From DAOUKH01 sp965207995 (GTDB taxonomy: Bacteria > Chloroflexota > Dehalococcoidia > SHYB01): 64,000 bases of DNA. How positions within the stretch are numbered: the stretch's first letter is position 1; each line of letters begins with the position of its first letter. The notes under the pieces are model-generated. The model had not been told where the DNA came from. It saw only the letters and a list, made by a program, of their open reading frames with translations, and ran no database searches. The stretch is taken from positions 2,294,001 through 2,358,000 of the forward strand of contig OZ242299.1 in assembly GCA_965207995.1 (NCBI GenBank), in the 5' to 3' direction. Of the stretch, positions 57,003 through 64,000 are shown piece by piece. The position numbers and the translations under genes were made by a program.

Positions 57003-57854
57003 TTGAGGCACGCGTACGCAGCGACGCCGATGGGGCAGATCCACTACGCCGAGGCGGGCGGCGGAGAGGCGACGCCACTGGTGCTGCTCCACGCCAGCCC
57101 GCGGTCGTCGCGGGTGTACGCGGGCTTCATGCCCTTGCTGGCCGGGGAGCGCCGGGTCTTGGCGATGGACACGCTGGGGTCGGGCGGATCCGATCCGTTG
57201 CCGCCCTTGGTGACGATGGACGATCTGGGGCGCAGCGTTACCGGTTTCCTCGACGCCCTGGGCATCGAACGAGCGCACGTCTTCGGGGTGCACACCGGGA
57301 ACAAGATCGCGGCCGCGCTCGCCTCAGGGTGGCCCGATCGTGTCGCTAAGCTGGTCCTCTGCGGCGAGACCCATAGCATCGTCGTGACGAAGGAGGCGCG
57401 CGACGCCGCCATCCACGCCATCGTCGACCGCTACTTCACCGGCGATGCTGAGTCGGAACAGGCGGCGTTGCTCGCCGACTGGACCGCGGGCTTCACCAAC
57501 CTGACCGGGGTGTGGTGGCACGAAGAGGTGCTGGCGTCGCGCGGCGTCTCCGCCGAGACAATGCGGGTCCTGGAAGCGCGCGCCATCGACTTCCTGCAGG
57601 CCCGCGCCGGCCTGGGGCCGCTCTACGACGCGAACTTCTCATTCGACTTCGGCGAGGCGGTGCGGCGCATTCCGAACCGGACGCTGGTGATCGAGCTGGA
57701 GAAGGCGGACGAGGGCCACCTTGGCAGGCAGGGCGCGGCGGTCGTCGAGCGGCTCGCCGACGGCGTGCTGGCGACGCTTGACGACACCGGCGCCGAGGTG
57801 ATCGAGTTCGAGCCCCGGCGCATCGCGGACGTCATCCTGCCCTTCCTCCGCTGA
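57003..57854 (+). CDS. Alpha/beta hydrolase with a His in the nucleophile-elbow position
   Basis: A 283-residue alpha/beta hydrolase-fold protein (LVLLHASPRSSRVYAGFMPLL, VLAMDTLGSGGSDP). The nucleophile elbow that normally reads GxSxG here reads GVHTG (HVFGVHTGNKIAAALA). A likely acid is in the strand TLVIELEKADEGH and the base could be that His. Similar GxHTG proteins are known to me in related families without a proven reaction. TTG 57003 is 34 bp after the repeat protein. It precedes the triple RidA gene. Confidence 0.82.
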   Translation: MRHAYAATPMGQIHYAEAGGGEATPLVLLHASPRSSRVYAGFMPLLAGERRVLAMDTLGSGGSDPLPPLVTMDDLGRSVTGFLDALGIERAHVFGVHTGNKIAAALASGWPDRVAKLVLCGETHSIVVTKEARDAAIHAIVDRYFTGDAESEQAALLADWTAGFTNLTGVWWHEEVLASRGVSAETMRVLEARAIDFLQARAGLGPLYDANFSFDFGEAVRRIPNRTLVIELEKADEGHLGRQGAAVVERLADGVLATLDDTGAEVIEFEPRRIADVILPFLR

Positions 57855-57969
57855 TCGGGAGCACCATCCGCCCGGAGATGCGGGCCGGTATGCTATCCTC
57901 CCCATCGGACGCCGCTTTGGGCCGCTTGGCTTGAGGGCCGCGCCGTTCTTTGGAATCGAGGTGCCTATC

Positions 57970-59370
57970 GTGGACCGTCAAGACTTTTGGTTCCCCGCCG
58001 AACTTGAGAGCCTAGGCACGCCTCCCACGGGGACGCGAGCGGGACAATTTCTCTTTCTCTCGGGGCAGGCCCCCCGCAATCTGGAGACCGGCAAGGTCAT
58101 CCGGAAGCTCCCCGATCTGCCCGCCGACGCCGTCGAGGGGCTCCGGTCGTGGGGCGTGCACGGCGACGGTCGCGAGGGCCCGATCAACGCGCAGACATGG
58201 CAGGTCTACCAGAACCTGTCAAAGATACTGGAATCGCAGGGGTCGTCGCTGGAGCATGTCGTGCGGCAGCGGCTGTACCTGACCGACTGGCGCGACATCC
58301 GCAACGCCGAGCGGGTGATGCAGACCTTTTTCCCCGGCGAGAAGCCGGCGACGACCATCGCCCGCATGACCGACAACGGCTACCACGACGACTACCGCAT
58401 CGTCGTCGAGATCGTCGCGATCGTGCCGGAGGAGGGCGGCCTGACCACGACCGCGGTGCACGTGCCTGGGCTCGAAAAGGTCTGCCCGCCGTACCCGCAG
58501 GGGGTCCGTGTCGGCGATCTGCTGTTCACCTCGGGGCTGTACGGGGTCGACCCGGAGACGGGCCGCGTGCCAACCCGGCTGGCCGAGGTGGACGACGAGG
58601 GCACCGCGTTCCTGACGAGCGGCAGTTACCACATCGACGTCTCGCTCGAAGCTTTCAAGGCGCAGATGGCGCTGGTCCGCTCCCACACGAAGCGGCTGCT
58701 GGAGAGCCAGGGCGCGTCGATGACCGATCTGCTGCGCAACAACCTGTGCACCAGCGTGGGGATGGTGGACGTCGGCGTGTTCGTACCCCTCTATGCATAC
58801 GACAACCCGGATCCGGGAACGGCGCCTACGATCACGGGCTTCACCATGGGGGCGGGGCGTCTGAGCGGCGACCCCGACGCAATGGGAGTCATGGACTCGG
58901 TGGCCGTCGTCCCCGGCGGCGAGTGGGAGAAGATCGGCAAGACCTATCCCGAGATTGTCAGCGGGCCGATTCCAATGACGCAGCAGGCGGGGCCGCTGAT
59001 CTTCCTGACCGGCTACTCGGGGCGCGACCAGGCGAACTTCCCCATCGTGACGTTCGATCAGCTCCGCGACCACGGCAAGCTCATGGGCTTGGGGCATTTC
59101 GACGACCCCGAGTCGGAGACGATGATGTGCCAGGCGTGGCACATCTACCGCACCTACCAGCGGCTGCTGACGGAGGCGGGATCGGACATTTCACGGGTGG
59201 TGCACCAGGTGCTCTACCTCGTCGACGTATCGAAGCTCGGCGCCCTGGAGCGCGTCGCCAGGGTCATCTACGACGGGAAGGTGCCGCCGACGACGGTGAT
59301 CGGGGCCGACGAGATCGGCCCTTACCCCGAGCTGCAACTGGAAATCGACGTCGTCGCGATTCCCTCGTAG
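57970..59370 (+). CDS. Triple RidA (YjgF/YER057c/UK114) domain protein
   Basis: A 466-residue protein with three RidA-like domains in a row: about 15-155 (FLFLSGQAPRN to ATTIARMT), 165-310 (DLLFTSGLYGVDPETGRV to the AYDNPDPGTAPTITGF region) and 330-466 (PLIFLTGYSG to PPTTVIG). Single RidA proteins are about 130 residues, form trimers and deaminate reactive enamines or imines. Here one chain could form the whole trimer. GTG 57970 has GAGG 8 nt upstream; GTG 57961 is an alternative. It is followed by an M24 peptidase gene. Confidence 0.88.
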   Translation: MDRQDFWFPAELESLGTPPTGTRAGQFLFLSGQAPRNLETGKVIRKLPDLPADAVEGLRSWGVHGDGREGPINAQTWQVYQNLSKILESQGSSLEHVVRQRLYLTDWRDIRNAERVMQTFFPGEKPATTIARMTDNGYHDDYRIVVEIVAIVPEEGGLTTTAVHVPGLEKVCPPYPQGVRVGDLLFTSGLYGVDPETGRVPTRLAEVDDEGTAFLTSGSYHIDVSLEAFKAQMALVRSHTKRLLESQGASMTDLLRNNLCTSVGMVDVGVFVPLYAYDNPDPGTAPTITGFTMGAGRLSGDPDAMGVMDSVAVVPGGEWEKIGKTYPEIVSGPIPMTQQAGPLIFLTGYSGRDQANFPIVTFDQLRDHGKLMGLGHFDDPESETMMCQAWHIYRTYQRLLTEAGSDISRVVHQVLYLVDVSKLGALERVARVIYDGKVPPTTVIGADEIGPYPELQLEIDVVAIPS

Positions 59371-59406
59371 TCCGCGCCGGCGTAGTCCCGCAACAGGAGG
59401 AAAGCC

Positions 59407-60618
59407 ATGTTGATGAACCGAGAGCGCACCAGCAAGTTCCTGCAGGAGCTCGGCGTCGAAGCCGCCGTCCTGAGCGGAGGGCCGAATTTCAACTATGCGG
59501 CGGGCTGGGGCTCGGACGCGCACCTGTGGGGCGGCGGTCCGTTCGCCATTGTGCCGAGCGACGAGAAGGAAGAGATCACGCTGATCATCGCCAACCACGA
59601 GCTGCCCTTCGTGTGGCGCGACGCCGACTTCAAGCCGAATCTGCGGACGGTGGGGCGCGAGGTCGAGCCTGTTGTGCCGAGCTCGGACTATAAGCCGCTA
59701 CCGCAGGAGGAGCGCTACCTGGCCGCCTACGAGGAGGGCCGCAAGAAGAACTACGAGGACCGCATGGAGGCGCTGGCGGACACGCTGTCCGACCTCGGCC
59801 TCTCCAACGCCTATCTGGGCTTCGACGACGTGCGCGTGGCGCAGCAGCTTGAACGCAACAACGCCTTCACGGGCACCTACGAAGACGTCGTCCAGACCTT
59901 TCGCTACATCCGCTCGGTCAAGTCGCCGCACGAGATCGAGATCATCCGCAAGGCGAACGAGGCGAACCTCCGCGGGATCGAGGACGTCGTCATCGCGCTG
60001 CGGGAGGGGGCGCCGTTCAACGAGGCCCTCATCCAGCATGACATCCGCCTGGCCAAGGAGAACGCGATGCGAAGCGTCCCATCCCGCATCAGCGGCGTGG
60101 GGCGGATGGGCATGGCGCTCTTCCAGCGCCAGGACTACGAGGGCTACCAGATGCAGCCCGGCGACCTCGTCCGCTTCGACTTCGAGGGCACCTACGAACG
60201 CTACTGGACCGACCTGGGCCGGACGTGCTCAGTCGGCGAGCCGAGCGCCAAGGCGAAGCAGTACTACGAGGGCATGCTGGCGGGCCGTGAGGCGGCGATG
60301 GAGGCCATGCGGCCAGGGGCGAGGGCGTCGGAGGTCTGCCGCATCGCCGTCGAGGCAATCCAGAAGAACGGCTGCCCGGAGTACGTCACCGGCAAGGGGC
60401 TCTGCATGTTCCACGTGATCGGCCTGGAGCTGTACGAGCAGTGGTGCTGGTACCCCCACGGCGACTTCACCCTCGAAGAGGACATGACGATCAACTTCGA
60501 GTCGCCCTTCTTCGAGATGGGCTTCGGTGGGATGCAGCTGGAAGACACCTATCTCATCAAGAAGGACGGCCCCGTCGACCTGTCGGGCACGCTCACCCGC
60601 GACATCATGATCATCTAG
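59407..60618 (+). CDS. M24 family metallopeptidase (Xaa-Pro dipeptidase / creatinase-like)
   Basis: A 403-residue protein with a creatinase N-terminal domain (about 1-165) and a pita-bread catalytic domain. Metal ligands are the two Asp in RFDFEGTYERYWTDLGRT, the His in MFHVIGLELYE and the two Glu in FESPFFEMGFGGMQLEDTYLI (quoted in part). It cleaves X-Pro bonds or acts on a small amide such as creatine. ATG 59407 follows AGGAGG. It is 36 bp after the triple RidA gene, suggesting nitrogen-compound catabolism. Confidence 0.9.
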   Translation: MLMNRERTSKFLQELGVEAAVLSGGPNFNYAAGWGSDAHLWGGGPFAIVPSDEKEEITLIIANHELPFVWRDADFKPNLRTVGREVEPVVPSSDYKPLPQEERYLAAYEEGRKKNYEDRMEALADTLSDLGLSNAYLGFDDVRVAQQLERNNAFTGTYEDVVQTFRYIRSVKSPHEIEIIRKANEANLRGIEDVVIALREGAPFNEALIQHDIRLAKENAMRSVPSRISGVGRMGMALFQRQDYEGYQMQPGDLVRFDFEGTYERYWTDLGRTCSVGEPSAKAKQYYEGMLAGREAAMEAMRPGARASEVCRIAVEAIQKNGCPEYVTGKGLCMFHVIGLELYEQWCWYPHGDFTLEEDMTINFESPFFEMGFGGMQLEDTYLIKKDGPVDLSGTLTRDIMII

Positions 60619-60673
60619 GCGCGGGGCGCTCTGATGGGCGGACACTTCGCCGCCCCGAGCCTGCGGCAGCTCC

Positions 60674-62362
60674 TCAGGACTCGATGAGGCCTTCTTGGGG
60701 CATGGTCCAGGGCAGCCGGTAAAACGGCGCGAACTGCGGCGCGCGCGGTATCGGCATCTCTCCGAAGGGCACGTCGATAATGACCGGACTCTGCCGTTCC
60801 AACGCGAGGGGAATCAACTTCTCCAACTCCATCGGGTCGTCCGCTCTCATGCCGACCGCACCGAACGACTCCGCGAATTTGACGAAGTCGGGGTTGTGCA
60901 AGTCGGTTCCGTAGGCTCCGCCAAAGGCGTCGTCGAGGTCTCGGGCGACGTTACCGTAGGAGTCGTTCCTGAAGACCACGGTCACGACGTTGATGCCGTA
61001 CTGCAGGGCAGTGGACAGCTCGGATGAGTTGAACATGAACCCTCCGTCTCCGGCCATGCAGATCACGGGGCGGTCGGGCTTGGCCACCTTGACTCCCAGC
61101 GCGGTCGGAAAGCCGTAGCCGAGGTTGAACGAGTAGCCGGAGTCGATGTACGTCTTCGGGTGGGCGACCTGGTAGTGGGTACGGGCGTAGTAGCCGAACT
61201 GCGTGACGTCCCAGACGATGAAGGCATCTTCCGGGATGCCTCTCTGCAAAGCCTCCAGAACCGCGTACTGCGGCTCCTTGAGCCGAATGTCGTAGTAGGC
61301 TATCAACCTCCGTGCCGCGCTCACCGCCTCGACGGGCGACGGACGCTCTCCCGCCCCAGCCTCGATGAGGTAGGGAAGCAATGCCTCGATTGTCGCCCGA
61401 GCGTCGCCGTGCAGAGGGAGCGTGTTCGCCTGGTGCCTCGTGAGCTCCGCGTCGTCTATGTTGATGTTCACGAGCGTGGAGGCCTCGCCCGCCGGATTGC
61501 CGAGCGAGAAGCGCGCGCCGATTCCTATCACCACGTCGGCGGACTGCATGACCTCGTAGAGCTGGTTCATCTCCTGTCTCTCGCCCCTGGGACTGAAGCA
61601 GGAGCCATAGGAGAGCGGATGGCCGTCTGGAATGGCTCCCTTGCCGCCGCTGGAGGTTACGACGGGTATGTTCGTCGCCTCGGCCAGCTTGACCAGAGCT
61701 CCTTCGGCGTCGGAGCGCGCCACGCCGCCACCGGCGTATATGAGGGGCGTGGTGGACCGCGAGATGAGCTGGGCGGCCTCCCGAAGATTTTCGGGGCTGG
61801 GTACGATCCTCGAGATACGGGCGGGACTCCGCAGGCCGACTTCCTCTCGCTCCACCCCGGCTTCGGGCGGCATTTCGATCAGCACCGGACGCGGGCGGCC
61901 GGTGCGCATCTGCCTAAACGCTTCGAACACGGCGTCGGGAACTTCACGCGGTCTGGATGCCTGTCGCCGCCACTTGGTCACGGAGTGCACCGTGCCGGAC
62001 TGGTCGGCGATTTCGTGCACGGCCCCGACGTTCTTTCCGATGGCGCCGCGCGGGACCTGACCCGCGATGAGGAGCACCGGCGTGGAGCGGGAGTAGGCGT
62101 TGGTCAGGCCGGACGCGGCATTGTAGAGTCCCACGCCCGGGACCACCAGCGCGACTCCCGGTTCGCCTGACGCGCGGGCATAGCCGTCGGCCATGTACGT
62201 CGTCGCCTGCTCGTGGCGGGTCGTGATCATGCGAATGCGAGGTTCGTCCCGCAGCGCGGCCACAATCCCGTAAATCTGTATGCCCGGGATCCCGAACACG
62301 ACCTCGACGCCTTCCCTTACCAGGGACCTCGCGAGGGCTTCTCCGCCGCTCATCTTGGCCAT
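60674..62362 (-). CDS. Thiamine-diphosphate enzyme, acetolactate synthase-like
   Basis: A 562-residue ThDP enzyme with the N-terminal pyrimidine domain (Glu in RHEQATTYMADGYAR), a central nucleotide-type domain and the C-terminal ThDP motif GDGGFMFNSSELSTAL to NDSYGN. The architecture fits acetolactate synthase, sulfoacetaldehyde acetyltransferase or benzoylformate decarboxylase relatives. No small regulatory subunit is beside it, so biosynthetic ALS is unlikely. ATG 62362 follows GGAGGAAGG. A DUF1330 gene lies 32 bp upstream in the same operon. Confidence 0.9.
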   Translation of the reverse strand: MAKMSGGEALARSLVREGVEVVFGIPGIQIYGIVAALRDEPRIRMITTRHEQATTYMADGYARASGEPGVALVVPGVGLYNAASGLTNAYSRSTPVLLIAGQVPRGAIGKNVGAVHEIADQSGTVHSVTKWRRQASRPREVPDAVFEAFRQMRTGRPRPVLIEMPPEAGVEREEVGLRSPARISRIVPSPENLREAAQLISRSTTPLIYAGGGVARSDAEGALVKLAEATNIPVVTSSGGKGAIPDGHPLSYGSCFSPRGERQEMNQLYEVMQSADVVIGIGARFSLGNPAGEASTLVNINIDDAELTRHQANTLPLHGDARATIEALLPYLIEAGAGERPSPVEAVSAARRLIAYYDIRLKEPQYAVLEALQRGIPEDAFIVWDVTQFGYYARTHYQVAHPKTYIDSGYSFNLGYGFPTALGVKVAKPDRPVICMAGDGGFMFNSSELSTALQYGINVVTVVFRNDSYGNVARDLDDAFGGAYGTDLHNPDFVKFAESFGAVGMRADDPMELEKLIPLALERQSPVIIDVPFGEMPIPRAPQFAPFYRLPWTMPQEGLIES

Positions 62363-62394
62363 GAGTAGCCTTCCTCCAGTGGAAGGGCGAGGGA

Positions 62395-62682
62395 CTACAA
62401 GCCGTCGACTATCACCATGTTGATGTTGGCGGACCTGGAGAGAATGTCGCCGAGCGCGACGTACTCCGGCGACTTCAGCCAGGCGTGGACCTGCTGGAGG
62501 TTGCCGAACTCGAGGATGGCGAGACGTTTGGGCGTCCAATCGCCCTGTACGACCTCAAGCTCACCACCACGCGCCACGAACCTGCCGCCGTGGGCCTCGA
62601 CCGTACTCGTGACTCGCTCACGAAACTCACCATAGAGACGCTCATCCGTGATCTCAACATCGGTTATCACGTACGCCGACAT
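62395..62682 (-). CDS. DUF1330 domain protein (dimeric alpha-beta barrel)
   Basis: A 95-residue DUF1330 protein of the ferredoxin-like dimeric alpha-beta barrel type (YVITDVEITDERLYGEFRER, GGRFVARGGELEVVQGDW, and LAILEFGNLQQVHAWLKSPEY, quoted in parts). The function is unknown; it often sits beside catabolic enzymes. ATG 62682 is chosen over an in-frame ATG at 62745 because GAGAGGG lies just upstream of it. It is probably the first gene of the operon with the ThDP enzyme. Confidence 0.88.
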   Translation of the reverse strand: MSAYVITDVEITDERLYGEFRERVTSTVEAHGGRFVARGGELEVVQGDWTPKRLAILEFGNLQQVHAWLKSPEYVALGDILSRSANINMVIVDGL

Positions 62683-62819
62683 GCTTGCCCTCTCTTTCGA
62701 GTCCGGCGCCCATCTGAAGGCGCCAGGGGATCTCGATGCGCTCACCCCGGGACGTTATGGGCACCATCTTATAGGGGTTCGGCAACAGGTGGCGACCATC
62801 GTCATGCGGTCAGCGTTCT

Positions 62820-63746
62820 TCACCCCTCCAAGGCGTCCATTACGTCGTGGAGGCTGTCGGCGGGGGTGCCGGTAGGCACCTCGCCGTCGGTGGTGAGGTA
62901 GAGGCCGCCGTCGGCGGCATCGAGGGCTGCGCCGACGGTCTCTTCGGCGGCATCCCAAGCGTCTGCGGTGATTGCGGCGCCCCGCGCCCGGCCGCTTGCC
63001 GCGCCTACGTCTAAGCCGCCGAGACTGAGGCCGTCGGTGTCGAGCGAGGCGGCGATGGGCGCCGGGCCGCGCGTGGCGAGGAGCAGACGGCCGTCGTAGA
63101 ACTGGGCCAGGTTGCGGAGGGTGCGGAAGGCCTTGGCCAGTGCGTCGTGGACGGCGGGCGGCGCTTGGCCCAAGTCGGGGTCGAGCACGACGACGCCGTC
63201 GACGCGGCGTTCGAAGAAGGCCCGCGCCGCGGTCAGGTTCTCGGCGGCGAGCCGCTCGACGGCGCGGGCGCCGGTCTCATCGTCGAGCGCCGAGGGTGAA
63301 AGTGCGAGTCGGGCCAGGGTGACGGGGCCGGTGGCGGCGCCGAGGACGGCGCAGCCCCGTCCGATGGTCTCGACGAGCTGCCCGGCGGCGTCGAGGGCCG
63401 CGGGCATCCGACCGCCGGCGGCCATAGTCCCTTCCGGCAGCGCGTGGAGCGCCTCGAACGAGGCGAGGCTGTCCGCGACGCTCGGCGGGCCGTCGTCAGG
63501 CCATTCCAGCGTGCAGCCGAGGGCCTCCGCGCCGAGGGTGAGGTCGGGGAAGACGACGACGGCGTCGTAGGCGAAGAGGGCTTGGCAGTCCCGGAGAGTC
63601 TTCGCCATGACCCCGGCGTCGCCGTAAACGTCGCGCAGCGGTGCTTGCATGAGGCGCGCGGCGGCCGAGGCCATGAGCGGGAGGAACGGCGGGCGGTCGG
63701 CCTTGCCGTCGAAGACGGCCCGGAACCGCTCGCGGGAGGTGGGCAC
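62820..63746 (-). CDS. Uroporphyrinogen decarboxylase-like (URO-D family) protein
   Basis: A 308-residue TIM-barrel protein of the URO-D/corrinoid methyltransferase family (TSRERFRAVFDGKADRPPFLP at the start, VVVFPDLTLGAEALGC, LGAATGPVTLARL). The usual C-terminal glycine-rich signatures are weak, and the protein is shorter than HemE (about 340). It is more likely one of the divergent non-heme members. It starts 3 bp after the stop of the HyuB-like gene on the same strand. The 137 bp to the DUF1330 gene show nothing. Confidence 0.75.
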   Translation of the reverse strand: MPTSRERFRAVFDGKADRPPFLPLMASAAARLMQAPLRDVYGDAGVMAKTLRDCQALFAYDAVVVFPDLTLGAEALGCTLEWPDDGPPSVADSLASFEALHALPEGTMAAGGRMPAALDAAGQLVETIGRGCAVLGAATGPVTLARLALSPSALDDETGARAVERLAAENLTAARAFFERRVDGVVVLDPDLGQAPPAVHDALAKAFRTLRNLAQFYDGRLLLATRGPAPIAASLDTDGLSLGGLDVGAASGRARGAAITADAWDAAEETVGAALDAADGGLYLTTDGEVPTGTPADSLHDVMDALEG

Positions 63747-63749
63747 CGG

Positions 63750-64000
63750 CTACCCCGCGCCGTTGGTGGAGGACTCGCCGGTGATGGCCCAGGGCCAGGG
63801 GCCGTAGCGGTGCATGTATTCCTGGGGCGGGCGCTCCTGCTCCCAATCCTTCAGGAACTCGTGGTAGGGCTTGCCGCGCTTGAGGCGGCCGGCGCGCTCG
63901 GTGGAGCGCAGGCGGGCGGTCTTCTTCTCGTCCACCAGACCGGTGGCCTCGTCGAAGGCGACGTGATAGACATGCCGCGCCGTCCACTCGGAGCAGATGC
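63750..64000 (-). CDS. C-terminal part of a hydantoinase B / acetone carboxylase-like protein (start outside window)
   Basis: The last 83 codons of a minus-strand gene whose frame is open to the window edge. The text runs CSEWTARHVYHVAFDEATGLVD, then TERAGRLKRGKPYHEFLKDW and ends MHRYGPWPWAITG (quoted in parts). This resembles the C-terminal tail of HyuB/acetophenone carboxylase-type subunits (RGKPYDEF, then YG.W). The assignment rests on a short stretch and is tentative. It is directly upstream of the URO-D-like gene, in the same operon. Confidence 0.55.
   Translation of the reverse strand, partial: ICSEWTARHVYHVAFDEATGLVDEKKTARLRSTERAGRLKRGKPYHEFLKDWEQERPPQEYMHRYGPWPWAITGESSTNGAG

Overview
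The window is a GC-rich chromosomal segment that most resembles a Chloroflexota genome of the SAR202 / Dehalococcoidia type. This is an inference from gene content: two ACMSD-like amidohydrolases, an LLM-class flavin oxidoreductase, F420-type nitroreductases, a CaiB-like CoA transferase, a lone molybdenum hydroxylase subunit, a split transketolase, and a 16S rRNA gene that is not linked to 23S. A tree of the complete 16S gene (30519..32025) would settle it. No phage, plasmid, transposase or CRISPR array is visible. Recognisable -35/-10 promoters precede several genes.

Layout. 1-4 kb: end of proA, a small unknown gene, and a minus-strand operon of split transketolase plus a flippase-like membrane protein. 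4-13 kb: accessory catabolism (molybdenum hydroxylase subunit, two amidohydrolases, LLM oxidoreductase, thiolase with its DUF35 partner). 13-22 kb: minus-strand housekeeping block (priA, rplS, trmD, mogA), an NDH-2 fused to a cyclic-nucleotide-binding domain, a Ca2+/Na+ antiporter and an enoyl-CoA hydratase. 22-27 kb: an isolated 5S rRNA gene with its own promoter and terminator, then rpsA and clpC. 27-32 kb: a surface protein with five DUF11 repeats, then a monocistronic 16S rRNA unit with promoter, processing stem and terminator. 32-36 kb: duplicated F420-type nitroreductases, a DinB/MDMPI protein, an SDR and a DsbA/FrnE-like oxidoreductase whose first active-site cysteine codon is an in-frame TGA. 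36-43.5 kb: queA and tenA, then acpS, nnrE/D, coaX, coaBC, tyrA and aroA. 43.5-48 kb: intergenic repeats around a dienelactone hydrolase and an ABC exporter. 48-56 kb: desaturase, O-methyltransferase, a double-length CaiB-like CoA transferase, an Lrp regulator, a haloalkane-dehalogenase-like hydrolase and a nucleobase permease with a C-terminal ATPase-like domain. 56-64 kb: a FitAB/VapBC toxin-antitoxin pair, a GGxNA-repeat protein and a catabolic-looking group (alpha/beta hydrolase, triple RidA, M24 peptidase, ThDP enzyme, DUF1330, URO-D-like protein, end of a HyuB-like protein).

The strongest unusual signal is the FrnE-like gene at 34756..35370. Its frame is open on both sides of a TGA that sits exactly where the first Cys of the thioredoxin-fold CxxC motif belongs, and a hairpin of bacterial SECIS type follows 12 nt later. 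This makes it a candidate selenoprotein. Other points of interest are the separated 16S and 5S units, a family of MITE-like intergenic repeats, and several fusions or proteins that lack expected catalytic residues.
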